Origin: Flammulina velutipes
Taxonomy: Eukaryota > Basidiomycota > Agaricomycetes > Agaricales > Physalacriaceae
Direction: 5' to 3'
Assembly: GCA_011800155.1 (NCBI GenBank)
Contig: CM022370.1
Location: forward strand, 1,922,001-1,986,000
DNA length: 64,000 nt
In this document: positions 11,042-26,085 of the stretch, piece after piece
How positions within the stretch are numbered: the stretch's first letter is position 1
Layout: each line of letters begins with the position of its first letter
Position numbers and translations under genes: made by a program
The notes under the pieces: generated by a model
The model's input: only the letters and a program-made list of their open reading frames with translations
Databases searched by the model: none
Told to the model about the DNA's origin: nothing

Positions 11042-12254
11042 ATGGAGAAGGCGCTTGTTAAGATTGTCTCTGTTATTCTTTTGGCTCTTACCACTGTAAT
11101 TGCGGTTCCTGTGTGGGGTCAGTGTGGGGTACGTCTGTTGTTAACTCACATTGATTTTGCTCATGTAGATGCTAGGGCATCGGCTGGAATGGATCGACAG
11201 TCTGTGATGCAGGCTCCACTTGCGTCAAGTCGAACGACTGGTATTCTCAGTAAGTTAGAACTGGGGCATGTTTAAAGGGTTTGTGGGTAGCTTACGGTGA
11301 TATAGATGCCTACCCGGATCGTCACCTACAACCATCGCCACAACTGGATCCGGTCCTGTTCCTACTGGCTCAGTCAATATCCCGAGAGGCACATTGACAC
11401 AGGTATGCCGGAAGCTTGAACGTTCATGTTAGTGACTTACGCAACTCTTCGCGTAGATCAGTAACTTTGGAAGCAACCCAAACAACGTTGGAATGTTCGT
11501 GTATGTGCCGCAGTCGTTAAAGGCCAACCCTGGCCTTCTTGCGGCCGTTCACCCTTGTGGTGGCACTGCACAGGTCTTCTACAGTGGTACGGACTTCAAA
11601 CCCCTGGCAGACCAGTATGGGTTTGCTGTCGTATATCCCGACGCGCCCGACGCCACCAACTGCTTCGACGTTCACACCGACGCGACTCTGAAACATGACG
11701 CCGGTGGCGACTCCCTCGGTATCGCGAATGGTGTCCGTTACCTTATAGACCAACTGGACGTTGATCCCGAAAAGGTCTTCGCTACTGGTTACTCCTCTGG
11801 TGGTATGATGACCAACGTCCTCGCGGGTGCATATCCGGACATATTCAAGGCTGGCGCCTCCTTTGCTGGCGTCGCGTATGCCTGCATGGCGGGCCCAGGT
11901 TTCTTCAACTCCGAATGTGACTCCGGGAGACGAGTCAAGACTGCCGAAGAATGGGGAAAGCTTGTTCGAGATGCATACCCAGGCTATACTGGTCCCCGCC
12001 CGAAGATGCAGATTTGGCATGGATCGCAGGACGAAGTTGTCAACCCGCAAAACTATTATGAGGCGTTAAAGCAGTGGAGGAACGTACATAACGTGAGCGA
12101 TACATCCACCGCTACGCAGCAGAACTGGCCTATTTCTGGGTGGACGAAGACTGAGTATGGGTCTAATGTTCAAGGAATCCTCGCCAGTGGCGTAACCCAT
12201 GGCATTCCGGTACAGGCGACGCCAGTTATCCAGTGGATGGGCCTAGATAAGTAA
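11042..12254 (+). CDS. Secreted CBM1 plus CE1-type esterase, paralog 2
   Basis: A 351-aa paralog of the preceding gene with the same exon structure: 11042-11128, 11176-11249, 11306-11402 and 11457-12254, with introns at the same codons. It has a signal peptide, CBM1 (start VWGQCGGIGWNGS), a Thr/Ser/Pro linker and a CE1-type hydrolase domain. Catalytic motifs: HPCGGT, nucleophile GYSSGGMM, WHGSQDEVV and VTHG. The 798-nt last exons have equal length in both copies, and long runs are identical, so the duplication is fairly recent. This copy keeps the more usual HPCGG and THG forms and is probably closer to the ancestral enzyme (inference). Both should act outside the cell on lignocellulose, with expression likely induced by plant polymers. 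Confidence 0.9.
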
Positions 12255-12522
12255 TGGTTTTCATGTCCTAAATTAGTATTTCCTTTCTTCCCATGTAGCT
12301 TTTCGATATCATGTAACTTCTTGAACGTACGGAAGTCCTTATTAGTGTTACGCGGCCGTTTTTGCCTGTTACAGTTCTTAACTTCCCTTGTTCAGTCCTG
12401 TTCGCACATTAGGATGGCTGTCACGGACGTATGTAGCTTTGAGAAGACGCACCTCAAGTTGATACGTATATTGACCACTATAGCTTGTTTATATTATTAC
12501 TTTTCTAAGATGAAAGGAACTG

Positions 12523-13098
12523 ATGAGAATCAACTTCACTGTTCCTTCCTTTGTAGTGAAGACATTCCCAGCTCTGTTGACCAAAGGCGCAGCTTCCAGA
12601 CCGGGAGGAACATCCAGTGTCATCAACGTACTATCGAGCGGTGCGACCAATAGAGTGAGTGTTCTTCTTTCATCGGTGAGCAGGTACCGCCATGATTCTG
12701 AATGACGAAGATGCAGTAAAACTTCAATTAGCTCGCTTGGTCCATCTAAAGCTAGATTGCATAAACTTACTGTCACTCTCGCAAATCACTTTGCCCGGAG
12801 CAACGTGCAAATCCGTTCTAAGTTGTAACGCAATAGCACCAGGAACGTTCCCATCTGAGTGACTGACACCAGAGCAGACCAGAGCATGTTGAAGAATTCA
12901 AGACCGCGATACCGCCGGGAATATGTCGCACCGATTGGAACGTGAGTCTGGACTTGGTTTCGACTGATGAAAATCTGAACGCTTTTTGCCACAGCGAGTC
13001 GGAGATGGGCATGGCTGCTGTGTACCTGGCGGCTTCCAATTACACGAACGGCATATTTGAAAGGATGAATGGAGAAATTGGTTTGGTCAGTCCATAGA
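12523..13098 (+). pseudogene. Decayed short-chain dehydrogenase (SDR) fragment
   Basis: Pieces of an SDR occur in the right order on the plus strand but in different frames: FVVKTFPALLTKG...SSVINVLSSG (12553-12650), PSKARLHKLTVTLANHF (from 12742; the SxxxK-helix region), NAIAPGTFPSE (from 12827, shifted +1), and after a still-recognisable GTGAGT...CACAG intron, ESEMGMAAVYLAASNYTNG (from 12996) ending at a stop at 13098. A TAA sits at 12826-12828 between the second and third blocks. The Rossmann NAD(P)-binding N-terminus (GxxxGxG) is absent upstream. The copy is therefore 5'-truncated and frameshifted. Substrate unknown. No intact homolog lies in this window. Confidence 0.72.
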
Positions 13099-13246
13099 AA
13101 TAGTCCGGAAGCGGCGTAGATGGGCGGTGAATCTGCAATGTAAGACGAAGTCAAACATGAACTTGGTGGTAAATGCCATGCATTTGTATAAAATACACTG
13201 CGAGTGAGGGGGGTTATGAATCTTGAGGCTATTAGTGGATGAATAT

Positions 13247-13574
13247 TTATATCTTGAAGCCCAGTCCCCGCATGCAAGCGAGATGATTTGCGACGACCTC
13301 TCTGCACTTGTCGTCGGCTTCAGTCCCGTTCTTGAGGAAACATTCATCCCTTAGTGACTTTGTCTGTGGACAGGCGCAGCATCTTTAGAATAGTTAGAAT
13401 GCAATCTCGGTGAGGTAGGATACACACGGTTTGAGTCCTTGGGGATTCAGAGGATTTTGTTTAGGATCTGTAGGGTCGTATTTGGGAGGCGCAGGAGACC
13501 ACCACGATTTGAGCTACAGAACAAAATCAGCTAGAAGTTGCGCGACACTGGGGAGCACCCACTCCTTCTAACAT
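13247..13574 (-). CDS. COX17: Cytochrome c oxidase copper chaperone Cox17
   Basis: A 77-aa copper chaperone of the mitochondrial intermembrane space that passes Cu(I) to Sco1 and Cox11 for cytochrome oxidase assembly. Exons: 13574-13563 (12 nt), 13513-13428 and 13382-13247. The Cu-binding pair is in KPCCACP, and the twin CX9C motifs are complete: C-PQTKSLRDE-C and C-REVVANHLA-C, followed by MRGLGFKI at the C-terminus. The N-terminus (MLEGLKSWWSPAPPKYD) is reached only through a 12-nt first exon, so the exact start is less certain than the core. The gene is divergent from the acyltransferase gene. It is short and split, so automated calling could miss it. Confidence 0.92.
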
Positions 13575-13738
13575 GGTGGCGGTGAATGAGTAAGTGACGG
13601 TTCAAAAACACGGCGCTCAGCGGATCACAATGTCTCGGACCGGTGTTCCGGGAGCGCCCATGTGCACCCACACTCTGCACTTGCTTCTGCCTCTCATGTT
13701 CGAATAATTCAACGCCATAGTTATCGCTACCTGCGGCT
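13575..13738. promoter_or_regulatory. Divergent promoter, COX17 / acyltransferase
   Basis: Only 164 bp separate the two start codons, so both 5' UTRs and core promoters must lie here. I see no clear TATA element. Co-regulation is possible but not shown by the sequence. Confidence 0.4.
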
Positions 13739-15817
13739 ATGCTCAAAGGAACACCTACGTCGTGGTCCTACTCTCTCATACGGTCAGTCTGGTTGACGCA
13801 CGTTCGCCTCATGACGCGTCCTGACGTTTTCCAGCCTTCTCTTTCTTTTCGTGCTCAAGATATTCTACGGCACTATAGTAATAGAAAATCCTCAATACAT
13901 ACCAGAAACAGGAAAGCCATGGTACGAGTGCTCCAATTTCGTTAGTTGACAAGTAACCTGACGCTAAATTAGCATCGTCTGCGCCAACCATACAAACTCC
14001 TTAACTGACGCGCTGTAAAGACCACTCATTTCCACACCGCACGTATCCTGAATTTTCCTAGACTCCTGGTCACGTCTGTACCCAAATGGCGACGGAACAT
14101 GCTCAGGCTCACGGCCAAGGCAACTCAGTTCGGACGTCGGACATTCACCAGCTGGCTCATAGAGTCTGCTGGAACTGTACCTCTACAGCGGAAACGCGAC
14201 TCGCCAGATGGATCTGTGGACAATTCGCAGGTCATGGCGAAACTTGTGGATGTACGTTCGCTACTTTCTCATCATTTTCCCGGTATTGATTCGTCCAGGC
14301 GTTAGTCTTAGGTGACGCGGTCTGCCTCTTCCCCGAGGGGATGAGTAGGTCCGTATTACAACCTCCAATGCGACAGCAACGTCCTGAATTTATTTAGATT
14401 TCATCCAAGTATGGCACCTCTCAAAACTGGTGGTACGTCACATTGCACGCAGATACAGTGGCCTGGTTCTAACGGATTTACAGTGGCACGACTTGCCTCA
14501 GAGGTCTTGACCAAACAACGCGATGATCCTGACTTTGAGATTTATATCCAGAATTGCTCAATTACATATATGTATGCGAGATTACACGCTTTGTCCGATC
14601 CAATGTTTGACTCCCTTATAGGCATCGTCAACATTTTCGTTCGGACGTTCTAGTAACGTTCCACCCTCCTTTGAAGTTCACACCAAAGGTAACATTCGTG
14701 GCAAATGTTCGTATGAAATTCTAATCGCCTTATGTAGGATAACCCAGAACTCCTCGATCCGGTAGACTTTGCAAACATACGTGCTGTCACCGCAAATATG
14801 CATAGGCAGATAAGCTCTGGCACATTCGACTCCCCGTCCTGGAGTCTCATCAGACTCAGCAAGCTTGCGGCGCGGATATATTCGCCGCTCGGAACTCGTA
14901 TGAGTCTCGGTGATCATGTCCGTGTGGCCAGAGCTTTTTTGGAGACATTCAAAACTGTCCAGGTGGCAAATATCTCCCAGGAACCTACCACATCTGATGA
15001 GGAGAACGACGAGACTGACATTCTGGTCGCGGACCAGGTAAAGCAGCTTCTCGACGAGCTCCAGGTAAGCAGCCGTCACCACCTACTGCAGATCTCGAGG
15101 TCTTATTGACTATTATAACCGTAGACATATCAAGATCAGCTTTCCTCGTGGGGTATCAAAGATGATCGCATTAGACGACCTATCCCAAGAAGAAAGATTC
15201 TATACCGCATGGTTATCCGCCTATCTTGGTCACTGTTCCTATTCACAGTCTCTCTCCCCGGTCTTTGTCTTTGGCTACCGGTCTTTGCCACCACATTTTA
15301 TGCCGTCCACAACTTCAAGAAGACGGGACCGATTTTCGACACCTGGGATGAAATTGCACAATACAAGCTCATCTATGGGCTGATGTCGGGTATTGTCGTT
15401 TGGTTTGGGGCCGTGCTTTTGACATTCCCTATCGCCTTGATCACCGTTTGTGCAGTTCCGCTCTTGATGTGGATGACGCTTCGTTGGCTCGAGGATGTTA
15501 TTTCGTCGTTTAGGGCTTTCACCGCCTTGTTTAACCTCCTGAGGATTGGGAAGCCTGCGCTGAAGAAGATGAGTGACGAGAGGGTGGTTATCCACGAGAA
15601 GGTTATGCGCTTGTCCCGCAGTCTTGACCTGCCATCGAATCCCGAGCTACATTTTTCGGAGAAGGGTGGACAGGAGAAAGGACGCATCCGAAGCAAGTGG
15701 GATAGCAGCAAGAGATACTTCTCGATTACTCGCAGGAGGAAGCGGGACTGGAATGAGACGTTGAGGCTGTACGACAAGGTGGACTACCCGGACGATGATC
15801 TATTTGCTTCGATATAA
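13739..15817 (+). CDS. SCT1: Glycerol-3-phosphate O-acyltransferase, Sct1/Gpt2 type
   Basis: A 540-aa ER membrane enzyme making lysophosphatidic acid, the first step of glycerolipid synthesis. Exons: 13739-13782, 13835-13921, 13973-14014, 14062-14251, 14299-14348, 14398-14432, 14484-14571, 14622-14688, 14738-15064 and 15125-15817. The acyltransferase signature is complete: NHTNSLTD (H-x4-D, about residues 49-56), the substrate block around MLRLTAKATQFGRRTF, and LFPEGMSRFHPS (about 130). Hydrophobic segments near 340-365 and 392-430 match the family's C-terminal membrane pair, followed by a basic tail. The protein is shorter than yeast Sct1 (about 760 aa), mostly in the C-terminal tail. Several exons are 35-50 nt. 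Start chosen because it gives MLKGTPTSWSYSLIRLLF leading into the first membrane-associated helix. Confidence 0.88.
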
Positions 15818-16087
15818 TTGTATTTACTGAACGGATGTCGGAACTCCATAAAGGCCGCCACACTCCGGTCCCTGATCGGCATGTTGCGAAGCACGTGTCA
15901 CTGATCTGGAAATTTATCGAGGGCAACTTTTTATCAGTTCCTTTACTTCTTACCTTCACGACCTTCCTCATTGGCCCAGCGCCACGGACGACTGGCTTTT
16001 TGTTGTTCGATTTTCAGACTTTGTGCGACGCTTTAATACTTGTTCTCTCCAGCGCTCTCTGTAATCTGCAACTATCTGCCTCGTTCC

Positions 16088-19000
16088 ATGTCTCCAGTCG
16101 TCATGTCTGCCTCAGTAGAGACTCCATTCACATCGCTATTAGAGACCCTCAAGGCGGCGCCAACAGCTCCAGGTCAGTTCTATGCTTATAATGCTATTCA
16201 CTGCTCACCATCGTCACTAGATGCAAAAGGCGCAGCCGATAGAATCGCCCGTGAGGTTGCAAAGAACGGTCTGCAATCATTAGAGTAAGTCTATGCAATG
16301 CAATCCTACCCCATCCTCACATCCTTGCAGAGATCACGGTCTATTCGCTGCCTTGCAGTCATTCGCTACCAACAAAAAATCCGGATACGAGAGAGAGTCC
16401 GCTGCGATCGCATTCCATTCGCTGGCATCCATCCTTGGCCCCGCCGTTGGCCCTCTCATTCTGCCCTCGCTGCCAGTCATTTTTGAACTCTACATGGACA
16501 AGGGCGATGTCGTTCGTGCTGCCGCTATATCCGCAAACAAGGCCATCTTCAAACTTTTCCCTCCCGAGGCAGTGCGCCTTGTGTACGGCGAGCTCATGCC
16601 GATCCTCGAGACCGGAAAATGGCGCACCAAAGTCGGCGTGCTTGATGCTATCCGCTCCTTCGTAGCGTCTGCACCAGAAGCTGTTGCTGCCGAACTCGCC
16701 CACATCCTTCCAAAAGTTGGCAATGCCATGCACGACACCAAATCAGAGGTATATATACACTCTCTTCATCGAATGCTTTGCTAACTTTTTCAGGTTTCTT
16801 CTGCTGCCGTGAAATGTGCCACCGCGCTCTGCACCACACTAGCCAATGCGGATCTTACACCCCACATCCCCATCCTTGTCAAGTGCATGTCTGCTCCAGA
16901 CGCGGTCCCTGCGTGTGTCAAGTCATTGTCAAGCACGACCTTTGTTGCCGAAGTCACGTCGCCCGCACTCGCCGTCCTCGTTCCATTACTTCTTCGAGCT
17001 CTGAATGATCGAAGTATGGAAGTCCAGCGCAGGTCTGTCGTGGTCATCGACAATCTTGTCAAGCTCGTGCGGGACCCTCAAGTCGCAGCTGTGTACCTCA
17101 GCCCTCTTGTAGAGGGTACGCAGAAGATTGCCCAAGGAGCTGCGTTCCCCGAAGTTCGCGCGTTTGCCGAAGCCGCTCTTCAGACTCTACTCAAGTCTGG
17201 TGCATCCGTAGAGGGTCCTCCCGCATCTCATCGTGATATCGAAGGCCAAACCAAAGATGCGTCGACGACTCTGCTCACTTACCTTCCCGAATCCCTTCGC
17301 GCTCCAGGATCATCTCCTAACGGGCCATTCACGCCCAAGTTCGCATTGCTTCGTCGCTCAATCGACTTTGTGTCATCGCTGGTCGCAGATCTTGTCAATG
17401 ATCGCAAGTTCAAGGACACTGTTGCTTGGAAGCGCTGCGTCGCCAAATTCCTTGTTTCTTGGTGTGATGAAGACCAAGCTCAAGCATTGACCGATGCGGT
17501 GGCGGCGCATTATCTTGCTATCGAACAGGTATGTGACCTTGATCCCATCTCGATTTATTGAATACTAATTATTTTCAGTCCAAATATGCCGTTGTCCAAA
17601 ACTCGGATGAGGAAGGCGAATTGTTATGTGACACCCTCTTTTCTTTGGCATATGGTGCCCTTCTCCTGTTGTCACACACGAGGTTGAGGTTGTTCCGTGG
17701 CCGAAGATACGGCATTCTCGGAACGAACGGTTCAGGAAAGTCGACTCTCATGCGACAATTACGGGATGGCAAGGTCGAAAATTTCCCACCTCAAGATCAG
17801 CTTCGTTGTGTTATGGTGGAACACTCGCTGCAAGGCGAGGATGGCTCGCTGACCGTATTGGATTTCATTTCTGCTGGTAAGATCTACAAAAACTTTAAGA
17901 TGTTCATGGCTGACATTCTGTGACGTAGATCCGGCTTTGGCTGGCGTTGCGCGCCAAAAGATTAGAGACCAGCTGGTAGAAGTCGGCTTTGACGACGAGC
18001 GTCAAGCTGATACCGTTGGAAGCCTCTCCGGTGGTTGGAAGATGAAGCTTGAACTCGCCCGTGCTATGTTATACAATGCCGATTTACTATTACTCGACGA
18101 ACCTACTAATCACGTGAAGATTCTATATCTCTTCAATGCTATGAATACTAACACCTTACAGTTGGATCGCGCTTCTGTCCAATGGTTGGAAAAGTATCTT
18201 ATTGCTCATGACAAGGTCACATGTCTAATCATCAGTCACGACTCTGGGTGAGTACGCGCTCCTCGTCTGCCTTTCCTCATACTCAAAGATATTAGTTTCC
18301 TCGATAACGTCACCACCGATATAATTCACTACGAGACCAAAAAGGTAAGAAATCTTCCAGCGTATGCCTATCATGCCTAATGCCAATATAGCTCGTAACA
18401 TACCCTGGCAACCTCTCGACGTTCGTCGCGCACCATCCTGAGGCCAAGTCATACTATACCCTTGCGGCAACCACTGTGAAATTCTCTTTCCCTCCCCCAG
18501 GCTCCTTGATGGGCGTTCGTAGCAACACACGAGCTATATTGAAGATGTCGGAATGCACATTCACGTACCCTGGACGATCCGTGCCCAGTTTATACAATGT
18601 CAGCTGTGCACTTAGCTTGTCGAGGTGAGTCGTGGCATCACAAATACATCTCCTGATCTTAATGGTTCAATAGTCGTGTGGGTATCATTGGACCCAACGG
18701 TGCTGGCAAATCTACCCTCATCAAATTGTTGACGGTATGTGGCTCATTCATGCGATGTTATTGATTACTTAGCATCCACAGGGAGAAACAGTACCGCAGC
18801 AGGGCTCCGTGTACAAGCATCCTGCGCTTCGTGTAGGCTACGTCTCGCAACATGCCACTCATCACATTGGTATGCCGTCAACAGATTGATTAGACCCCTT
18901 CTTTGACATGTTTGCGTACAGAACGTCATCTCGAAAAGACCCCCATACAGTACATTCAGTGGCGCTTCCAGGATGGTCACGATCGCGAGCTCCTCGAGAA

Positions 19001-20098
19001 AACGACTCGCGTACTGACACCCGAAGAGAAAGCGGTCCTAGATACTGAGTGGGTCGGTAAGGACGGCTCTAAGCGCAAACTTGAGGTTAGTCCGATCTTG
19101 ATCCTTCATTGATTGTCTGCTCATACTTCATAGATGGTCATGGGTCGTCAAAAACTCAAGAAGACCTTCCAATACGAAATTAAATGGCGTGGTTTAGACC
19201 ATCGTTACAACACATGGGTTCCCCGCGATGAATTGATATCGAAGGGCTTCACGAAGCTTATGCAGCAATTCGATGATCTAGAGTCCTCGCGAGAGGGTGC
19301 TGGTACTCGCGATACCGCGGCGCATCTTGTCAGGAAGCACCTCGAGGACATTGGTTTGGATGGAGATATCGCGCAGTACAACGAGATATCCGGCCTCTCT
19401 GGAGGTTAGTCATGCACCTCAGGCATGTAGATCGTTATACTAACAACATGTTAGGCCAGAAGATCAAGCTTGTCATCGCTGCGTGTCTCTGGAACAACCC
19501 TCAGGTATGTCGAGGTCGACTGAGCGTATTAAATCTCACACTGTTTTTAGATCTGTGTTCTCGATGAACCTAGTAACTTTTTGGATCGAGAAGCTCTCGG
19601 TGGCTTGGCTGTAGCTATCAAGGAGTGGGCTGGCGCGGTGGTACGTACTGGACTCTAGTGTTGTGGGAACTCTATTCAACGTGTTACACAGGTCATCATT
19701 TCCCACAACAGCGAGTTCGTGTCGGCATTATGTGAGTTGGTACCCCACCACGTTGGTTGCAGATGTCTGACGTGAACCCACTAGGTCCTGAGATCTGGCA
19801 CGTCGATGCTGGTCGGATGACGCAGCAGGGCAAGGCGGCAATTGTGGAAGATGTTTTGGATAAGAAAGGAAGTGGGACGAACACACCATCCAGGTCAAGA
19901 CTGGTTTCACCTGCTGCATCGACGGCTGCAACCCCTGCGGGCAGTGGTGCTGAGGACAACGGATCGCCTGGTCCCGCGAGGAAGAAGAAGAAACCCACTA
20001 GGAACCAGCAGAAGGCACAGGAGGAGAGAAGGCGGCTCAGAAAACTGGCGTGGCTTACGCATGGTGGACCCAAACCCGAGGATACTGATAGTGATTAG
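16088..20098 (+). CDS. NEW1: eEF3-family ribosome-associated ATPase, New1/Elf1 type
   Basis: A 1076-aa cytosolic ABC-F ATPase of the fungal eEF3/New1 group acting on ribosomes in elongation, termination or recycling. Seventeen exons: 16088-16172, 16221-16284, 16331-16748, 16794-17528, 17579-17876, 17929-18113, 18162-18247, 18296-18344, 18392-18624, 18674-18734, 18782-18869, 18922-19085, 19134-19404, 19455-19504, 19551-19640, 19692-19731 and 19785-20098. HEAT repeats fill about 1-330. ABC1 has GTNGSGKST (about 482), LSGGWKMKL and LLLDEPTNH; ABC2 has GPNGAGKST (about 725), LSGGQKIKL and VLDEPSNFLD, with a chromodomain-like insertion (about 810-880). SHNSEFVSALCPE and the tail with QEERRRLRKLAWL...PKPEDTDSD resemble New1/Elf1 more than eEF3, whose tail is Lys-rich. 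That distinction is from memory. An in-frame ATG at 16103 is an alternative start. Confidence 0.85.
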
Positions 20099-20424
20099 AT
20101 CGTATCGAACACATAGATTTTATATCGGTTGTATGTAATGTACATAGGTTATCACTGCCATAGAATAGTGGTTTTTAATGCCATACTAGAGATTATACCT
20201 GTCTATTGTAAGAGGACCAGCATCAATAACAATATTGGAGGTGTAAATAAAAGGGAATAAGCATACGAGCATGTGGTGTAGAGATAAAGTAGGATGATGA
20301 GATGAAGGTTCATAATTAAATAATGAAAATGCGATGCAAGTAGTCCGAGAATAAGTGATGATTGGCGATGGAGATGAATAGAGAATGCCTTTTATGATAG
20401 AGAGAAGGAGAGTCAAGAGATCAA
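20099..20424. other. Convergent 3' ends, New1 and homeobox genes
   Basis: 326 bp between two facing stop codons. The sequence is A/T-rich from about 20220 to 20400, as expected for two 3' UTRs. No gene seen. Confidence 0.4.
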
Positions 20425-21564
20425 TCAATAACCTCTGGACCAATCCTCTTGACTCCGAGGACGACGTTGTCCTTCGGGAGATGCCCGTGGGGCGTATGGG
20501 GACGAAGCAGAGCTATAACCCCCGGGGCCCATATCCTCGCCACCATCGCCGGCAGACATCCCAAACGTCTGATGGGTGCTCGACGAAGACTGACGCGTCT
20601 GCCTCATCGATTGCCTTTTGTTCTGGAACCTATCCTTCCGGGTGAGTAAAGGCGATTTATGCACGCCAGTTAATATATGACTCACCAAATTTGAACACTC
20701 CGCGCCGACATATCCAGCGTCTTCGCTAGCTGCTGTCGTTCCTCCGTCGAAGGGAACGCGGTTCGGGCGTACACTTCGTTGAGAATCTTGAGCTGGGCGG
20801 CGTCGGCGCGCTTGCGCTTTTTCTTGATGTTGGGGGAGTCATCGTTGGAGATGGGGGAAATAGGCGGAGGGGTGCAAGATGAGGGAACCTGAGGGTGGTA
20901 GGGCGACGTGGAACGGTGTTCTGGATGGTTCATGTGCATAGAGCCCGCCATAGGCATGTCGTAGGGATAATGATGGTCCGCCGCGTATGTGGGATTATAT
21001 GAAGCGGGGTACGACGCGGTAGGGGATCGGATGCTCGAGGATGCAGGTGGGTACGTTGCCCAGCGTTCGTCGCGACCGCCACCTCCGCCAGTATGTAGCG
21101 GTGGGAGTTTCCGAGAATCGGCGCCACTATTTTGAGGATACATATTAGGATACGAAGAATGAGGTGCGTAGCGGTTGTCGTGGCCACCGCTACCGTAGTA
21201 TTCGTAAGAGTGTGCTTAACGACGTTAATTGGAGTATGGTGGGAAGAAAAATAATAGACGCACTGCTGTGCCCTCCATCATGCCACGAGGAACCGTACTG
21301 AGCATCGTAGGGACTAGCGGCAGAAGACCGCGGTTGTTGCGGGTATTGACTCGAATAAGCCGGTACTAGACGGGGTCAGCTGAGAGATCGTTGAAAGTCA
21401 AGGTACGGAGACGGACCTGCAAAATGTGAGGTTGGACTTGTGGTAGGAAGAGGAGGTAGTGTAAATCGCCCACCCTGACCAGCTGGAAAGAAATTCGAGC
21501 TTTGGGAAGCCCCCGGCGAGGGACTCTTGGCCCTCCCAAGATAATAATTGTCTCTAGTGGCCAT
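20425..21564 (-). CDS. Homeodomain transcription factor
   Basis: A 327-aa nuclear DNA-binding protein. Exons: 21564-21417, 21365-21264, 21214-20686 and 20629-20425. The first half is a disordered Ser/Pro/Tyr-rich region. The homeodomain lies at about 205-265: a basic KKKRKRAD start, LKILNEVYARTAFPS (helix 1 and loop), ERQQLAKTLDMSARSVQIW (helices 2-3), then WFQNKRQ, created exactly across the last intron at the invariant Trp codon. It is a typical 60-aa homeodomain. I see no paired HD1/HD2 arrangement, so it is not an obvious mating-type A locus. The target genes are unknown. The C-terminal tail is Ser/Pro/Gly-rich. Confidence 0.88.
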
Positions 21565-22459
21565 TATATATGAAGATTCTAGAAGCAGAGAGTCGTGGAT
21601 ATTAATGAGAGGGAAAGGAAAGGTTCCGAGTCTTATATGAAGAGAGGATCGCGTGGTGAATGCGCAGACGTGCAATGTGTAGGCAGGAGGATAGATTGGA
21701 ACAGGATCAGGGACGTTCGGGAACGAGGAAAGCCTGTCGAGAGAAAGGCGGAGCGCACGAGGTGGAGAGTAGGTGGCTAGGGCACAGGGTGACAACACGA
21801 ATCCAGGCTCAACAAGAGGTAAGAGAACTGACGGCGAAAACGATGTAGAGGGCGGGACTGTTGCGGCACAGGTCAAACTAGAAGTAAGAGATAACGCAGC
21901 TGAGCAAAAGGTTCGCGGAGGGTAAGGACAGAGCCCTAATTGGGCGTCCGTGGACCAGTCCAAGAACATCGAAACAGCAGCATGGGGAAGAAAAATCGTG
22001 GGCAAGTATGTCACAGGCGTAATGAAACGAACCTGCCCGTCGGCTGGGGAAGACATTTGTCTGCGAAATCATTGCCTAACTGAAGCGGGTGTGGGGGCGG
22101 CCGTGTAAGGAATGTTTGTCCGTACGTACAATAATAATTTGCGTAGAAATTAGAATGCCGTGACAAAAAGCTTTGGCTCAAAGAGAGCAACATCAGATGA
22201 TCGGTAGTAGTACGCGTAGCAACCAAAATGAAAGGCTGACGCGCCAGAAAGAGAACGAGAAGGTGGCAAACTAGAAAGCGGTGCAAGCGCGTTAAAGAAA
22301 GGATGCACGTTGGAAACACGCTGGATGAATGACAGTGATCGGTTGCCCGACATGAGGAGATCGTGGCCACGTGGGATTCCATATCGGGAGAGAAGTGACT
22401 GGCTGGCTGTCGATGTCAATCTCTCACAACGACTTGTATAGGAAAGACTTGTACTAACA
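21565..22459. promoter_or_regulatory. Divergent region, homeobox gene / NDR kinase
   Basis: 895 bp between two diverging start codons. Open frames here lack recognisable domains and are probably leader or chance ORFs. The length fits long 5' UTRs for two regulatory genes. Confidence 0.35.
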
Positions 22460-25818
<3,359 letters not shown>

Positions 25819-26085
25819 AACATATCACGACTTTACGACCCTACGAAGCAGAATCTCAGATACCCCGCATCTATTTGTTATCTATCTATCTTACACTTAC
25901 ATCTCGTATTTTCGTTTGGACAGTTCGCCTCTTCTCAGGCTTGCGAATAATAACAATAATAATAGGTGATGCTATACAAGTGATGTAGGAAGTACAAACA
26001 GTTGCGATGTGCGATGAATAAATAGACGAGTGTGCATGAATAAAAAACAAGACGAGCGTGAATAGATATTGTAAGTAAGGAACGT

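Noticed and set aside
12786..13307. 173-codon minus-strand frame over the SDR remnant
   Set aside because: The plus strand carries ordered SDR motifs; the minus frame has none and runs into the COX17 3' end.
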